The notes: generated by a model from the sequence alone, not told the origin. A DNA stretch of 64,000 nucleotides from Candidatus Omnitrophota bacterium (GCA_016934335.1 JAFGTC010000305.1:1-64000), one strand, 5' to 3'. Positions 1 through 9,711 are shown, counted from the first letter of the stretch. Program-made: numbers and translations.

Positions 1-1
1 C

Positions 2-811
2 CCTGATCGCTTGCTGGCGATGAAGCCGGATATGGACGAACAGGACGACGTGCCCGGCGTCAAAGGCGTCGAGCCGGCCTTCGGCACGCCTGCGAAGTGG
101 ATCGAACCGGATGAGCGCTCTCGAGCCGAAATGGCGGGATACAGCGTCGTCGAGCCGGCGGCCGTGCTGGCGACGCATCTGACGGAAGTGATTCGTTCGC
201 ACGCGCACGATCTTTTAGGGCGGCAGGAGGTTCAGCAGCTGCTGGATAAATTGCGCGAACGCAATGCGGTGCTGGTCAATGAAATTGTCGATACAGCCAA
301 AATTCGCATCGGCGTCATTCAAAAAGTGCTTCAGAATCTGCTGCGCGAACGAATTCCCATCCGCAACTTGGAATTGATATTCGAGGCCATCGCCGATCAT
401 GCTTCGCCGCAGATCGACATCGATTCTCTGACCGAGCGATGCCGCGAGTATCTCGCGCGAATCATCACCAATCTGTATGTCACGCCCAGCGGTCAGCTGC
501 CTGTGATCAATCTCGATCCCAACATCGAAGCGCGAATTCAGGACGGCCTCAATCGCGGCGGCGCGGCGGGCATCTTGGCGACCGATCCCCTGTACGCCGA
601 GCGCATCATCGAGTCCGTTCGGGGAGAATGCCAGAAAGCCATGAACGCCGGCTGTCATCCCTTGATCCTGACGCAGCCCAGCATTCGGCTTTATCTGCGT
701 CGATTGTGCGAACGTTCGATCCCGCATATTGTCGTAATGTCTTATACTGAAGTAGCGCCGGAGGTCGGCGTGAATCGAATTGGAATAGTGAGGGTGCAAA
801 GTGAGAGTTAA
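2..811 (+). CDS. flhA: Flagellar export protein FlhA, C-terminal part (5' end outside window)
   Basis: This is the cytoplasmic C-terminal domain of FlhA, the export-gate component of the flagellar type III secretion apparatus that receives chaperone-substrate complexes. The reading frame is open from the first bases of the window, so the membrane-spanning N-terminal half lies upstream. Diagnostic stretches are 'PAKWI', 'AGYSVVEPAAVLATHL', 'HAHDLLGRQEVQQLL' and 'RIPIRNLELIFEAIADHA', all characteristic of FlhA. The stop codon overlaps the GTG start of flhF by 11 bases, which implies translational coupling. The order flhA-flhF-flhG is the usual one in polar flagellates. The family call is essentially certain; only the N-terminus is missing. 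Confidence 0.96.
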   Translation, partial: PDRLLAMKPDMDEQDDVPGVKGVEPAFGTPAKWIEPDERSRAEMAGYSVVEPAAVLATHLTEVIRSHAHDLLGRQEVQQLLDKLRERNAVLVNEIVDTAKIRIGVIQKVLQNLLRERIPIRNLELIFEAIADHASPQIDIDSLTERCREYLARIITNLYVTPSGQLPVINLDPNIEARIQDGLNRGGAAGILATDPLYAERIIESVRGECQKAMNAGCHPLILTQPSIRLYLRRLCERSIPHIVVMSYTEVAPEVGVNRIGIVRVQSES

Positions 812-2423
812 AAAGTTTCAAGCCAAAGACATGGCGGAAGCCATTCGCAAAGTCAAAGCGGACCTAGGCCCCAATGCCATCATTTTGCATTCGCGGGATC
901 TGAGCCGAGGCCTCTGGGGATGGTTCAGCCGCGCCGGCGTGGAGGTCACAGCCGGCGTGGATGTGAAACCGCCGTCCTCGCCGAATCCTCGATCCGATGA
1001 ATCCTCGAATAAGCGTTTGAAATCGAACGGCCGCTCTACAAAGCGCGGCGCTCGCCTGGACGTGAAAGTTTCGGACGTTCCTTTCTCGGTTGTGGAGGAT
1101 GTCGCTCCCCTGTTGGATAAGAATTCGGAAGAGAATCCTTTGTTAGGGAAGCCCGTGCTTGGCGAGGATCATCCGCTCTTGGCGCTCTCGCGCAAAATCG
1201 TGGAGGAAAACAGCGGCAGTAACGGAAAGCAAAACATCCAAGCGCCTCCACCGCCCGCCTCCGAGCCCCCTTCCCATGAACAGAATAAAAAATTGGAAAT
1301 GCGCCTCGCCAATTTAGAAAATCGATTGATTAAATTGACCGGCTTGATCGAAACGCTGACGCCTTCGATGTCTATTGACGGGCAATCGTCTATTCCGAAG
1401 CCGGCGCAGGAGTTGTACCGTCACCTGATCGACCAGGATGTGGAGGAGAGTCTGGCGAAATCCATCGCTCTGCAAATTGCAGAGGAATCCGGCGAAAAGG
1501 AAGATGGTTGGGCGTCGCTGCAATCGCATATGACCAGTAAAATTTCCGTCGCGGCGCCGATTGCGTTGGATCGGAAGGAAGACAAACCCAAAGTGTTGAT
1601 GTTGGTGGGGCCGACGGGAGTCGGCAAAACCACGACGCTGGCTAAAATCTCCGCGCAATATCGATACAATCCCAATACAAAAACGCGGCCCAAAATTGCG
1701 TTTATCACCGCCGATTTATATCGACTGGCGGCGGTGGAGCAATTGCAGAAATATACGGAGATCCTCGGCGTTGATCTCGAAGTGACTTATTCGCCGGAAG
1801 AAGTGCGGCAGGCGCTTAAAAAGCATCAAGACGCTCATTTGATCTTATTCGACACCGCAGGAACTTGTCAGCGCAATCTTCCTCAAATGAGCACGCTGGC
1901 CGCCATCGTTGAAGCCTGCAATCCGGATGAAGTCCATCTGGTCATTTCAACGACGACCAAGTACAGCGATATGGTGGATATTGTCGATCATTTCAAGGAG
2001 ATCAAACCGTCGCGGCTGTTATTTACAAAAATCGATGAATCGACGACCTTCGGTCCGATTTTCAATATCATCTCGAAATATAAAATGCCGATTTCCTATT
2101 TGACGACCGGCCAAAATGTTCCCGAAGACATCGAACGCGCGCAGCCGGAGCGTATTGCGAAATTGCTGTTATCCAAACCGATTGTCAATCGAACCATCGA
2201 ATCGAACGCCGCTGATGAATCGGAAGAAGCGAAGCCTGTTTCGGCGCCGTCTTTGGGCAATCCGCCTTCGAATAATTCCTCTTTGAACAATCCCACTATG
2301 AACAATCCGGATTCGAAAGATTCATCTTCGAAAGCCGGTGCAGCGTCTTCCGTCGCAGTCGCGGCCGAGCCGGAGCGGGAAAATAAAAAACAGGAACTAT
2401 GCAATGAAATCACGAATTCCTGA
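801..2423 (+). CDS. flhF: Flagellar biosynthesis GTPase FlhF
   Basis: FlhF is an SRP-type (SIMIBI) GTPase that positions the flagellar basal body at the membrane. The first 35 residues match the FlhF N-terminus ('RVKKFQAKDMAEAIRKVK', 'LGPNAIILHSR'). A variable linker rich in Ser, Pro and charged residues runs to about residue 200, and an NG domain follows. The P-loop 'GPTGVGKTTT' is at about residues 270-279, a G3-type 'DTAGT' near 353, and 'TKIDE' (G4) near 410. The usual 'DTAGRS' is replaced by 'DTAGTC', a small deviation in a catalytic loop. A low-complexity Asn/Ser/Pro tail follows residue 465. The start is GTG, overlapping flhA. The 3' end overlaps flhG by 20 bases, so the three genes are one operon. 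Confidence 0.95.
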   Translation: MRVKKFQAKDMAEAIRKVKADLGPNAIILHSRDLSRGLWGWFSRAGVEVTAGVDVKPPSSPNPRSDESSNKRLKSNGRSTKRGARLDVKVSDVPFSVVEDVAPLLDKNSEENPLLGKPVLGEDHPLLALSRKIVEENSGSNGKQNIQAPPPPASEPPSHEQNKKLEMRLANLENRLIKLTGLIETLTPSMSIDGQSSIPKPAQELYRHLIDQDVEESLAKSIALQIAEESGEKEDGWASLQSHMTSKISVAAPIALDRKEDKPKVLMLVGPTGVGKTTTLAKISAQYRYNPNTKTRPKIAFITADLYRLAAVEQLQKYTEILGVDLEVTYSPEEVRQALKKHQDAHLILFDTAGTCQRNLPQMSTLAAIVEACNPDEVHLVISTTTKYSDMVDIVDHFKEIKPSRLLFTKIDESTTFGPIFNIISKYKMPISYLTTGQNVPEDIERAQPERIAKLLLSKPIVNRTIESNAADESEEAKPVSAPSLGNPPSNNSSLNNPTMNNPDSKDSSSKAGAASSVAVAAEPERENKKQELCNEITNS

Positions 2424-3813
2424 TCAAGCCGAAAAACTTCGGCAACTAGCGGCGCATGAAACCAAACCCTCGGCGGTTTTGGATAAACCGGCGAAGCCGC
2501 TTGACGATGCGTCTGTCTCCTCCGCGCCGTCCCAATCTCCCTCAAACAACTCTATGAATTTGCATGGCGAGGGGGATGCCGGGGCGGAGAAAAAAAATCT
2601 TAAAAAAGATCTTCCCCCTCCAAACGAGGCGAAAATAGAAAATCTATCGGTGACTTCAGGCGGCGCTTTGAAGACGCTTGACGCGGCGGATCAACCAAAA
2701 TCGTCTACGGAGAAATCCAGCGATGCGGCGGTCAAGGAAAGCAAGGAGCATCCGGTTGAATCTTTAGCAGCAGAGAATCCGAAGCGGCAGGAAGAGGCGG
2801 CTTCCTCCGCTCCTCCATTAAGGTCTCAAGGAAATCAAGGGGATGGAAAGGATACCAAGCAGGAAGCGGAAAAAGCCGTCGACCAGAAAACTCCGGTCGA
2901 AATTGAGAGAAGCGAATCGGCGCCGTCTGAGAAACAGAAATCATCCCCAGTTCATCCCGCCGCAAAATCCCAACGATTCCCCATGCAGAAATCGACGCAA
3001 GTCATCGCTATAACAGGGGGGAAGGGCGGCGTAGGAAAAAGCAACATTGCCTGCAACTTAGCTATCGCCATGGCGCAGATGAACAAGCAGGTCATGGTGT
3101 TGGACGCTGATCTGTCGCTGGCCAACGTAGATGTATTGCTGGGATTGACGCCGCGCTACAACTTGAGTCATGTCATCCGCGGCGTTAAAACAATGAAAGA
3201 TATCATGATCAATGGCCCGGCCGGCGTGCGCATTATTCCCGGCGGTTCGGGCGTCGAAGAACTCACGCAGCTCAACCCGACGGAAATGGCCCGCTTGTTC
3301 AGCGCATTCGACGGAATTCAACCTGCGCCGGATATCTTTATGATTGATACCGCGGCGGGCATCCATCCGAACGTTATGCAATTCCTCTCGGCGGCCGATC
3401 AAGTGATCGTGGTGACCACGCCGGAGCCGACGGCGTATACGGATGCGTATGCGCTGATCAAGACGCTGATCAAGCATCAAAACGGGCAGGAGATCGGGCT
3501 TCTGGTCAACATGGCGCAAAACGCGCGCGAGGCGGCCGAAGTGCTTCGTTTAATGCTGCAGATGTGCCGGCAGTTTCTCAATCTTTCCTTCAACAACATC
3601 GGCTTCGTTCCGCGCGATCCGGATGTGCTCAAAGCAGTGCGCTACCAAAAGCCGTTTCTGCTGCGGGCGCCGAATTCCCCCGCTTCAAAAACCATTCGCA
3701 ATATCGCCGCGACTATTTTACAGATTGAATTCAAAGACAAACAAACCAAGGGGCTTCGGCGCTTTTTTCACCGTCTCTTTAAGACCGATCCCGCTCGTGA
3801 GGCCGCTTCATAA
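2404..3813 (+). CDS. flhG: Flagellum site-determining MinD-like ATPase FlhG (FleN/YlxH)
   Basis: FlhG is the MinD/ParA-like ATPase that antagonises FlhF and controls flagellar number. From the ATG at 2404 (AGGA at 2392-2395) the protein has 469 residues. The deviant Walker A motif 'GGKGGVGKSN' is at about 205-214, followed by 'VLDADLSLANVDVLLG', 'IIPGGSG' and 'MIDTAAG', a close match to FlhG/FleN. The C-terminal 'FVPRDPDVLKAVR' is also typical. Ordinary FlhG proteins have about 280-300 residues; here roughly 200 extra N-terminal residues are rich in Ser, Pro, Glu and Lys and are probably disordered. An upstream in-frame ATG at 2338 lies deep inside flhF and is less likely. No further flagellar gene follows in this window. 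Confidence 0.93.
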   Translation: MKSRIPDQAEKLRQLAAHETKPSAVLDKPAKPLDDASVSSAPSQSPSNNSMNLHGEGDAGAEKKNLKKDLPPPNEAKIENLSVTSGGALKTLDAADQPKSSTEKSSDAAVKESKEHPVESLAAENPKRQEEAASSAPPLRSQGNQGDGKDTKQEAEKAVDQKTPVEIERSESAPSEKQKSSPVHPAAKSQRFPMQKSTQVIAITGGKGGVGKSNIACNLAIAMAQMNKQVMVLDADLSLANVDVLLGLTPRYNLSHVIRGVKTMKDIMINGPAGVRIIPGGSGVEELTQLNPTEMARLFSAFDGIQPAPDIFMIDTAAGIHPNVMQFLSAADQVIVVTTPEPTAYTDAYALIKTLIKHQNGQEIGLLVNMAQNAREAAEVLRLMLQMCRQFLNLSFNNIGFVPRDPDVLKAVRYQKPFLLRAPNSPASKTIRNIAATILQIEFKDKQTKGLRRFFHRLFKTDPAREAAS

Positions 3814-3942
3814 CCTCTTTCTGGCAGATCAATTGGAATTGTTGCGCGTACATGCCAGACGACTTATAAGAAATGGTCATTCAAATTTAAATAGAGATGT
3901 ACTGTCCTACCAACTGACCGAAAATAAGGGAGCGAATCAACC

Positions 3943-6900
3943 ATGAAACGTATGAGAACAATATTTCTGACTCTTCTTGTTCTGAATCTCATTCCAGCTG
4001 CGCAAATAGGGTATGTTCAAGATGTCTATCAAACATTGGCGAAGCCTATGCCGGCCAATGAAGCCGCGGGCGATCGACCGTATGAGATGGTAAGAGCGAA
4101 TCGAACTCCTCCTCGCAAGCCCTTGGTCAATTTCGATTCTCTGTCGGGATGGTCATTGCAAGGTACAAATGGCGCTGTCGGAGATCTTTTTGAATCCCAA
4201 CTTCAGCGCGTTTGGGATTCGCCAGTGGCGAGGCTGGTTTACCGGGGATCGTCGAACGAGAGTGAAATTACGATTCAACCGCCGGAGCCGATTCCTCTTC
4301 CCGATAACGTGAATGCTCTCACCGTGTGGATGTACGGTAACAATTGGAGTTGGGTCCCCGATCCGACAACGCCCCGCGTGGATGTCTTCATTCTTTTCCA
4401 GAATCAGAACGGGGAAAAAACGCCGCTGAATATTACGAATGTGAGATGGAAAGAGTGGTGGCTAGTGCATAAACTTCTTCCTTCCTCCCTGATGGATCAG
4501 GAATCTATATCGTTTGCCGGGATTCAGATTCGCGGCTGCGCCAATACAGAAGATCGAGAACTCTTTTTTGAAGATCTCGTGTTTTATCAGGAATCTCTCG
4601 ATCCTATTCAATTTCAACCGCGGCCGAAACGAAATATCGAACCGTTTCCCGGCCAGTCTCATGGCGCCAACACGGGGCCGGGAACGCTGCCTTTCCCTGT
4701 GCGCGAGGAAACCATCTTACCCGACAATTACGAAGAAGATTTCCAGACAGAATTGCATGGCGAAGATCATCGATATACTTTTCGTTATACAGGCAAGGAT
4801 GCCGTTCTTGAGTATGTTCTCGATTCGGAGAAAGACTTTTTCCGCGGGATTGACGTAAGGTTGAATGGAAGCCAGACCGCAACGGTGTGGAATGACGGCG
4901 GGATCAAATTCCAGGGAGAATTGCGCGACCTTCATCTGTTTCAAATTTCCCAATTGGATCCAGACGTACTTCACAGCATCTGGAAAGGATCTGTCGATGA
5001 TCGTGAAATCCAAATCGAAATGAATGTTCGCCTGTGGCAAAAGTCGCTGGTGATGGATGTTTTCTGCCTGGGCGGGGAAGCCGTGGAATTGGCCTATGGA
5101 TATATTGCCAATGTCAAGAATCCTACGCTGCTGGCTCAGCCCTACTTGAATTATGGCGGGCATCATCTTCAAGTTCTGATGTCTGCAGGAGAAATCCCAT
5201 TTTTCGCATCGGTTTGGATGGATTGGTATCGGTCGAATGCATCCCGGCCTTACGCCCTCGATCAAATCAAAGAGGATCGCGTTTTCCTTAACGGAGGAGT
5301 TCAGTATCTTCCTAAGACCGATGGAAAGCGGAACGATCTTTTTGAACGTTTTTTCATTACCGTTTCGCCTGCTTTTGAGGAAACGCTTCCCACCATCGCC
5401 AATCCTCCGGCGAAACGAGGGAAGGAAGCGGCGACCCGATTGTGGCAGGAAAGTTGGGGGCCGAGCGATTACGCCAAAGAACATGAACGCAGCAGGCAGC
5501 TGCGCGCCTATGGCATCAAGATGCTGACTCAATGCAACCATGAAATTACCTGGAGGGATTCAGGTGAAAGTTTTACATTCCGCTCCTATTCCGCGCCCGG
5601 CAAAGGCGGAGACGAAGCCTTGAAACAATATGTCGCCGATCAGCGATCGCTGGGCTGGCGATCCGGACTTTATACCAATTACTGTGATTTTGCCCCGGTG
5701 AACGAGCATTGGAATATCGATATGGTGATGCGCAATTCCAATGGCGATTTAGTCACGGCCTGGCCGCGATGCTATTCTCCGAAAGCGTTATATGCAGTGG
5801 AAAAAGATCGAGAACTCGCTCCGATTATTCAAAAAAAATTCAATACCAACGCCGCATACACCGATGTTCATACGTCGGTGTCGCCCTGGGATCGCTGCGA
5901 TTTTGATGCGCGAGCGCCCGGAGCGGGAACGTTCGCTTCCACGTTTTATGCATACGGCGAACTATTGTTGCACGATCAGGACGTCTATGACGGCCACTGC
6001 TGGTCGGAAGGCAACCATCAGTGGCTTTCCGCCGGATTATGCGTGGGAAATTACGGGCTGACCTACAGCGCTCTGCGTCTTTGGAAAGAACCGTATTTAC
6101 CCCATTTTGATTTACTGAAAATGCATCCTCTCAGCGTAGACATCGGCGTTCCCTGGACATCGCGCTTCTTTGAGGGAAAAGAAAATTGGAATTCCAAAGA
6201 ACAAATCGAACATAGCATCGATCAATTTATAGCGGCGACGATCGCCTATGGACATATCGGCTGGCTGGTGGAAGAAACGTATGGAATTCGCCAGACTTGC
6301 CGTTCATATTATATGCTGCAACAGCTTCAAAGCCGTTACGCGATGGAAAAGCCTGTGCGCATCCAATATGGCTCTCCGGATGGACTGGTCGATTCGTCCC
6401 AGGCGTTGTTGACGGGAGTCTGGAAGCAGAATCGGCTGTATATTCAATACGAAAACGGCGTTGAAATTTGGATCAACGGCAATCCAAGCGAGGTCTGGGA
6501 AGTCAAACATAATGATGAACTGTTTCGCATCCCGTCATACGGATGGGCGGCCGTTCAAGGAAATGACTTTGTGACCGGATCGGTATTGGAAGGCAATAAG
6601 CGCTTCGATTTTGTCAGATCTCTCGAATATGTATTTCTGGATGGCCGTGGAGCATATCGCGAATGCGACGGCGTCGGATCGGAGGGATCCGTGGCGGTCT
6701 GCCGGGCGGAGGATCGGAAGGGACTTGCCATTTTCTCCGTCGAGGGAGTGAAGCGCTTATCCATCGGCGCTGTCGACCGTACATTCGAGCCGGATGACGT
6801 CCGTTCGGAAATCTCACGAATTCATCAAGCGAAAGCGATTTCAGTAGAAGCGTTCAACATGGACGGTGAATTGATTTATGACGAAGGGCGCATTCTAACA

Positions 6901-6978
6901 AACAAAGATGATAATGGAAATTGGAATATTCCAATGTATGAAAATGCCATCCGTTATGAAGTACGCATAAAAGAATGA
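3943..6978 (+). CDS. Large secreted protein with a GH101/GH129-like TIM-barrel region
   Basis: A 1011-residue exported protein with signal peptide 'MKRMRTIFLTLLVLNLIPAAQ' at the N-terminus and RBS 'GGGAG' before the ATG. Residues 40-250 look like a beta-sandwich carbohydrate-binding region ('FDSLSGWSLQG'). Residues 260-480 look like the beta-supersandwich found N-terminal to some glycosidase barrels. From about 500 a barrel-like section contains 'GIKMLTQCNHE', 'YTDVHT' with Asp641, and 'WSEGNHQ' with Glu689. This Asp/Glu spacing resembles the nucleophile and acid/base pair of endo-alpha-N-acetylgalactosaminidase-like families, but the assignment rests on memory of motifs and is uncertain. The C-terminus is a beta-rich domain. 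It stands alone between flhG and a terminator hairpin, so flagellar function is unlikely. A substrate cannot be stated. Confidence 0.55.
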   Translation: MKRMRTIFLTLLVLNLIPAAQIGYVQDVYQTLAKPMPANEAAGDRPYEMVRANRTPPRKPLVNFDSLSGWSLQGTNGAVGDLFESQLQRVWDSPVARLVYRGSSNESEITIQPPEPIPLPDNVNALTVWMYGNNWSWVPDPTTPRVDVFILFQNQNGEKTPLNITNVRWKEWWLVHKLLPSSLMDQESISFAGIQIRGCANTEDRELFFEDLVFYQESLDPIQFQPRPKRNIEPFPGQSHGANTGPGTLPFPVREETILPDNYEEDFQTELHGEDHRYTFRYTGKDAVLEYVLDSEKDFFRGIDVRLNGSQTATVWNDGGIKFQGELRDLHLFQISQLDPDVLHSIWKGSVDDREIQIEMNVRLWQKSLVMDVFCLGGEAVELAYGYIANVKNPTLLAQPYLNYGGHHLQVLMSAGEIPFFASVWMDWYRSNASRPYALDQIKEDRVFLNGGVQYLPKTDGKRNDLFERFFITVSPAFEETLPTIANPPAKRGKEAATRLWQESWGPSDYAKEHERSRQLRAYGIKMLTQCNHEITWRDSGESFTFRSYSAPGKGGDEALKQYVADQRSLGWRSGLYTNYCDFAPVNEHWNIDMVMRNSNGDLVTAWPRCYSPKALYAVEKDRELAPIIQKKFNTNAAYTDVHTSVSPWDRCDFDARAPGAGTFASTFYAYGELLLHDQDVYDGHCWSEGNHQWLSAGLCVGNYGLTYSALRLWKEPYLPHFDLLKMHPLSVDIGVPWTSRFFEGKENWNSKEQIEHSIDQFIAATIAYGHIGWLVEETYGIRQTCRSYYMLQQLQSRYAMEKPVRIQYGSPDGLVDSSQALLTGVWKQNRLYIQYENGVEIWINGNPSEVWEVKHNDELFRIPSYGWAAVQGNDFVTGSVLEGNKRFDFVRSLEYVFLDGRGAYRECDGVGSEGSVAVCRAEDRKGLAIFSVEGVKRLSIGAVDRTFEPDDVRSEISRIHQAKAISVEAFNMDGELIYDEGRILTNKDDNGNWNIPMYENAIRYEVRIKE

Positions 6979-6981
6979 TTC

Positions 6982-7004
6982 AGGAGGAATCTATCCTCCT
7001 CCTT
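6982..7004 (+). terminator. Rho-independent terminator after the GH101-like gene
   Basis: A perfect 7-bp stem (AGGAGGA at 6982-6988 with TCCTCCT at 6994-7000) has a 5-base loop and is followed two bases later by TTTT. It starts four bases after the stop codon, as expected for an intrinsic terminator. The T run is short, so efficiency is unknown. Confidence 0.6.
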
Positions 7005-7077
7005 TTCATGCTGTCTTCGAAGCCAAAGGCATGCGATTTTTGCTTTTTTGGATTGGATGGTTTTCTCGAGGTCTCTT

Positions 7078-7731
7078 TTAGTAACTGATCCGGCCGCCTC
7101 TCTGCCGGTTTGAATCGATATCGCTAAAAACATTGGAAACGAAAAGATCCCCTCGAGATGTCAGTCCGTTCGAGGAGTCGTACTGCAAACCGTTCGGGTT
7201 GCCGCCCGGCTTGAAGAAAAAGCCCCAATCCCCTGTCAAGTGGTCAGGGCCGATCAATGAAAATGTATAACTTTCCGCCTGCGTCGCCTGCCCCGAATAT
7301 CGCGTATTGTATGTGATGGCGCAATTGGAGCAAAACGCATCCAACATTTGAGTGGACGACATGTACGATACCGGCGTCGTGAAAATACGCAATTGGCTAA
7401 AACTCATAAACATGGGCGCGAAGCTAAATTCAGGAATCCCTTTAATATGGGTCGGCGCGCCGTTGGATGTTGAACCGCATCCCAGGCCTCCAAGATAGAC
7501 GGCTGAACCGGGATCGTCGCAGTCGATGGGCCTCTGCTGATTATTATCCAGCATGTACATCAAGACGACATTTTCCAATGTACGTATATCCGATTTTCCC
7601 CGCGCAACGCGGGCGCGAACTTGGGCGTTCAAAAAATTGGGAACTGCTATCGCCGCCAATATTCCTATGATGGCCACAACAATAAGTAGTTCGATTAGAG
7701 TGAATGCGCTGCGTTTTTTCCCCGTCTTCAT
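7078..7731 (-). CDS. Type II secretion-like pseudopilin (GspG/prepilin family)
   Basis: A 217-residue pseudopilin. After a short basic leader (MKTGKKRSA) comes 'FTLIELLIVVAIIGILAAIAVPNFL', with its hydrophobic helix interrupted here only for quoting; cleavage by prepilin peptidase would fall before Phe10, with the conserved Glu at mature position 5. The C-terminal part has several Cys and Gly-rich loops ('SIGPDH'-like region, 'GDWGFFFKPGG'), resembling the large family of single pseudopilins scattered through PVC-type genomes. The start at 7731 is chosen because AGGA lies 9 bases upstream; the ATG six bases earlier has only 3 bases of spacing. It is monocistronic, with no pilus assembly genes in the window. 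The role may be in a pseudopilus or surface fibre; this is inference. Confidence 0.88.
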   Translation of the reverse strand: MKTGKKRSAFTLIELLIVVAIIGILAAIAVPNFLNAQVRARVARGKSDIRTLENVVLMYMLDNNQQRPIDCDDPGSAVYLGGLGCGSTSNGAPTHIKGIPEFSFAPMFMSFSQLRIFTTPVSYMSSTQMLDAFCSNCAITYNTRYSGQATQAESYTFSLIGPDHLTGDWGFFFKPGGNPNGLQYDSSNGLTSRGDLFVSNVFSDIDSNRQRGGRISY

Positions 7732-7872
7732 GATCATAATTCCTGAATTTCTTTTTTTATTGCTTGATGATAGCACAGAAATGGCGCACGGATCTGTTTT
7801 GCATAGGATCATTGAAAAAAAAGAGCATTACGTTTTTTTCCGGCTGCGCCGGTTTTAGGCGCTTGCCAAGGT

Positions 7873-9711
7873 TTAAGGAATGCGGGGGAGGTCTGCCGCC
7901 GGCTGTATGGTTGTTTTCGAAGGCCGTTTGCGCGGGCCGTTCAACAATCTTCCCAACCAGGTATACCGCACCAGGTATTGATATGTGAAAAGCAGGAAGG
8001 CGCTGATAAGGGTGCAAATCAAAATAAATTTCAGGAAGGCGGGAATGGGCCAATCGCGCATAATCATCTGCGCCCATATCACAAGCGGCAAATGGGCGAT
8101 GTAGAGCCAGTAGGACGAATCGGACAAGTATCGCATGGTTTTGTTTTCTTGAAGGAACAATTTTCGAAACAGCCCCATACACCCGAATGTCATCAACCAG
8201 GCGAAAGAAGCCTCCAGAACGTTTGCCGCCAATTTATGAATGGCCGGATTGATCCAGTATCTTCCTGACAACCCTCCTTCGGTGAAGGCGACGCCCAAAG
8301 GGAAGATAATTAACATCGCCAACGGCAAGGTAAACCAAAATCTTTTTCCAACCTGACCTGCGCTGTCATGTGCATCGAAATACAATGCCCCAAAGCCGAA
8401 GAAAATCGCATAAAAGAAAAATACCTGCGGCATGGGAATCAAAACCACCGAGGTGTCCGGACCGAAAAAAGATAGGGACATAAACCATAGCGGTATTAAA
8501 GTCACTGGGATCAGCCAAAGATAGCGGGCGGGAGATACAATCAGCCAGCTGGACGATCCTTGCCAATTCAATAAATCAGCGGCGAACGCACAAAAAGCAA
8601 ATCCAACGATCAGCAAACACAAAAACCAAAGAAACCACAGATGACCCAAAATAGGCCATTGGAAGAGGAAATAATATAACACCCCTGCTCCGATTGAGCT
8701 TTCTTCGGCGCCGGCGTCACGCAAAAGTGTGGCGATCTCTTTGCGTCCTGCTTCCACTTTTTCTCGATCAAGTTCAACCTGCAAAATAGAGGCGATGAAT
8801 TGCGTTGTGTTCCAGTCCGTCGCAAGCGTTTCTATAGGTGTTTGACCGTAAACATTTCTTATATGGATGTTCGCGCCATTTTGGATCAGCCGTTCGGCGC
8901 ATTCCGTATGGCCCATGAATGCGGCTGTATGAAGGGCGGTGCTGCCGTCTCGATTGAGTCCATTGATGTTGGCTCCGTGTTGAATCAGTAATTCAAGCAT
9001 TTCCGCGCGTCCAAAAAAGGCGGCGGCAATTAACAGAGTACTCTCATTGGCCGGCTCCCGCATATTAAGATCCGCGCCGTTGGCGATGTACCAATTCAAC
9101 GCGTCGACATTTCCATCGCTAACTGCGGTCCATATATCCATCTTCGGTCGGCTATTGTCGTTGATGGGTTTTTCGGATTCAATGGATTTTTCTTGAACGG
9201 CGGCGGCATTGGGATTTTCATTAGAGCCTTCTGCAATGGATTGTTGAATCTTTTGAATGTCTCCGTTTCTCGAGGAGGTTAAAATATCGTTTTCTGCACT
9301 CTGGGCTGAACCGGATTGCGCCGCCTTTTCTATTCCAGATCGAATGGCCGCAGCGCTGATCCAATTCAATGCCGGAATGATTGTGATCATGCTGAGCAGA
9401 AACGGCAGAAAAATACGCCGGAAGCGGTGCCATAAAAGCGACTTCAATCCGCGCTTTCGCCATAACATGGCCGTAAAAAATCCGCTGATCAAAAAAAAGA
9501 GGGGAATGCGAAAACCGTGCAGGGAAGAAAAAATCAAGCCGAATGCTCTGTGTTGTTGGCTGTCCTTAACGATCCACGGTATTGTTAAAGAGAAAGAGAG
9601 CGCTGCATGCAGCACGATTCCCGATAACATGGCAATCGCGCGAAGCGCATCCAGGTCATGGCGGCGGTTGATTCTCGCGTTATCGCTAAAAGTTGGATCC
9701 GTTTGCTTCAT
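7873..9711 (-). CDS. Acyltransferase-3 family membrane protein with inserted ankyrin module
   Basis: A 612-residue polytopic membrane protein. The N-terminus 'LDALRAIAMLSGIVLHAAL' with His35 is the hallmark of acyltransferase family 3 (OafA/OpgC type), which O-acylates sugars at or across the inner membrane. 'RIPLFFLISGFF' and 'FRRIFLPFL' are also typical. After the third membrane segment, residues about 142-334 are not membrane but ankyrin-like: 'DGNVDALNWYIANGADLN', 'FFGRAEMLELLIQHGANIN', 'DGSTALHTAAFMGHTE'. The membrane part resumes at 'YYFLFQWPILGHLWFLWFL' and continues with about six further segments. AGGA lies 7 bases before the ATG. The next gene upstream encodes a lipoprotein with the same ankyrin module, suggesting duplication and a shared extracytoplasmic role. 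Confidence 0.88.
   Translation of the reverse strand: MKQTDPTFSDNARINRRHDLDALRAIAMLSGIVLHAALSFSLTIPWIVKDSQQHRAFGLIFSSLHGFRIPLFFLISGFFTAMLWRKRGLKSLLWHRFRRIFLPFLLSMITIIPALNWISAAAIRSGIEKAAQSGSAQSAENDILTSSRNGDIQKIQQSIAEGSNENPNAAAVQEKSIESEKPINDNSRPKMDIWTAVSDGNVDALNWYIANGADLNMREPANESTLLIAAAFFGRAEMLELLIQHGANINGLNRDGSTALHTAAFMGHTECAERLIQNGANIHIRNVYGQTPIETLATDWNTTQFIASILQVELDREKVEAGRKEIATLLRDAGAEESSIGAGVLYYFLFQWPILGHLWFLWFLCLLIVGFAFCAFAADLLNWQGSSSWLIVSPARYLWLIPVTLIPLWFMSLSFFGPDTSVVLIPMPQVFFFYAIFFGFGALYFDAHDSAGQVGKRFWFTLPLAMLIIFPLGVAFTEGGLSGRYWINPAIHKLAANVLEASFAWLMTFGCMGLFRKLFLQENKTMRYLSDSSYWLYIAHLPLVIWAQMIMRDWPIPAFLKFILICTLISAFLLFTYQYLVRYTWLGRLLNGPRKRPSKTTIQPAADLPRIP

Noticed and set aside
3623-3946. 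Plus-strand frame of 107 codons across the flhG stop
   Set aside because: It starts inside flhG in another frame and the intergenic portion has no recognisable protein sequence.
4717-5541. Minus-strand frame of 274 codons inside the GH101-like gene
   Set aside because: Antisense to a well-supported gene, no RBS and no recognisable family.
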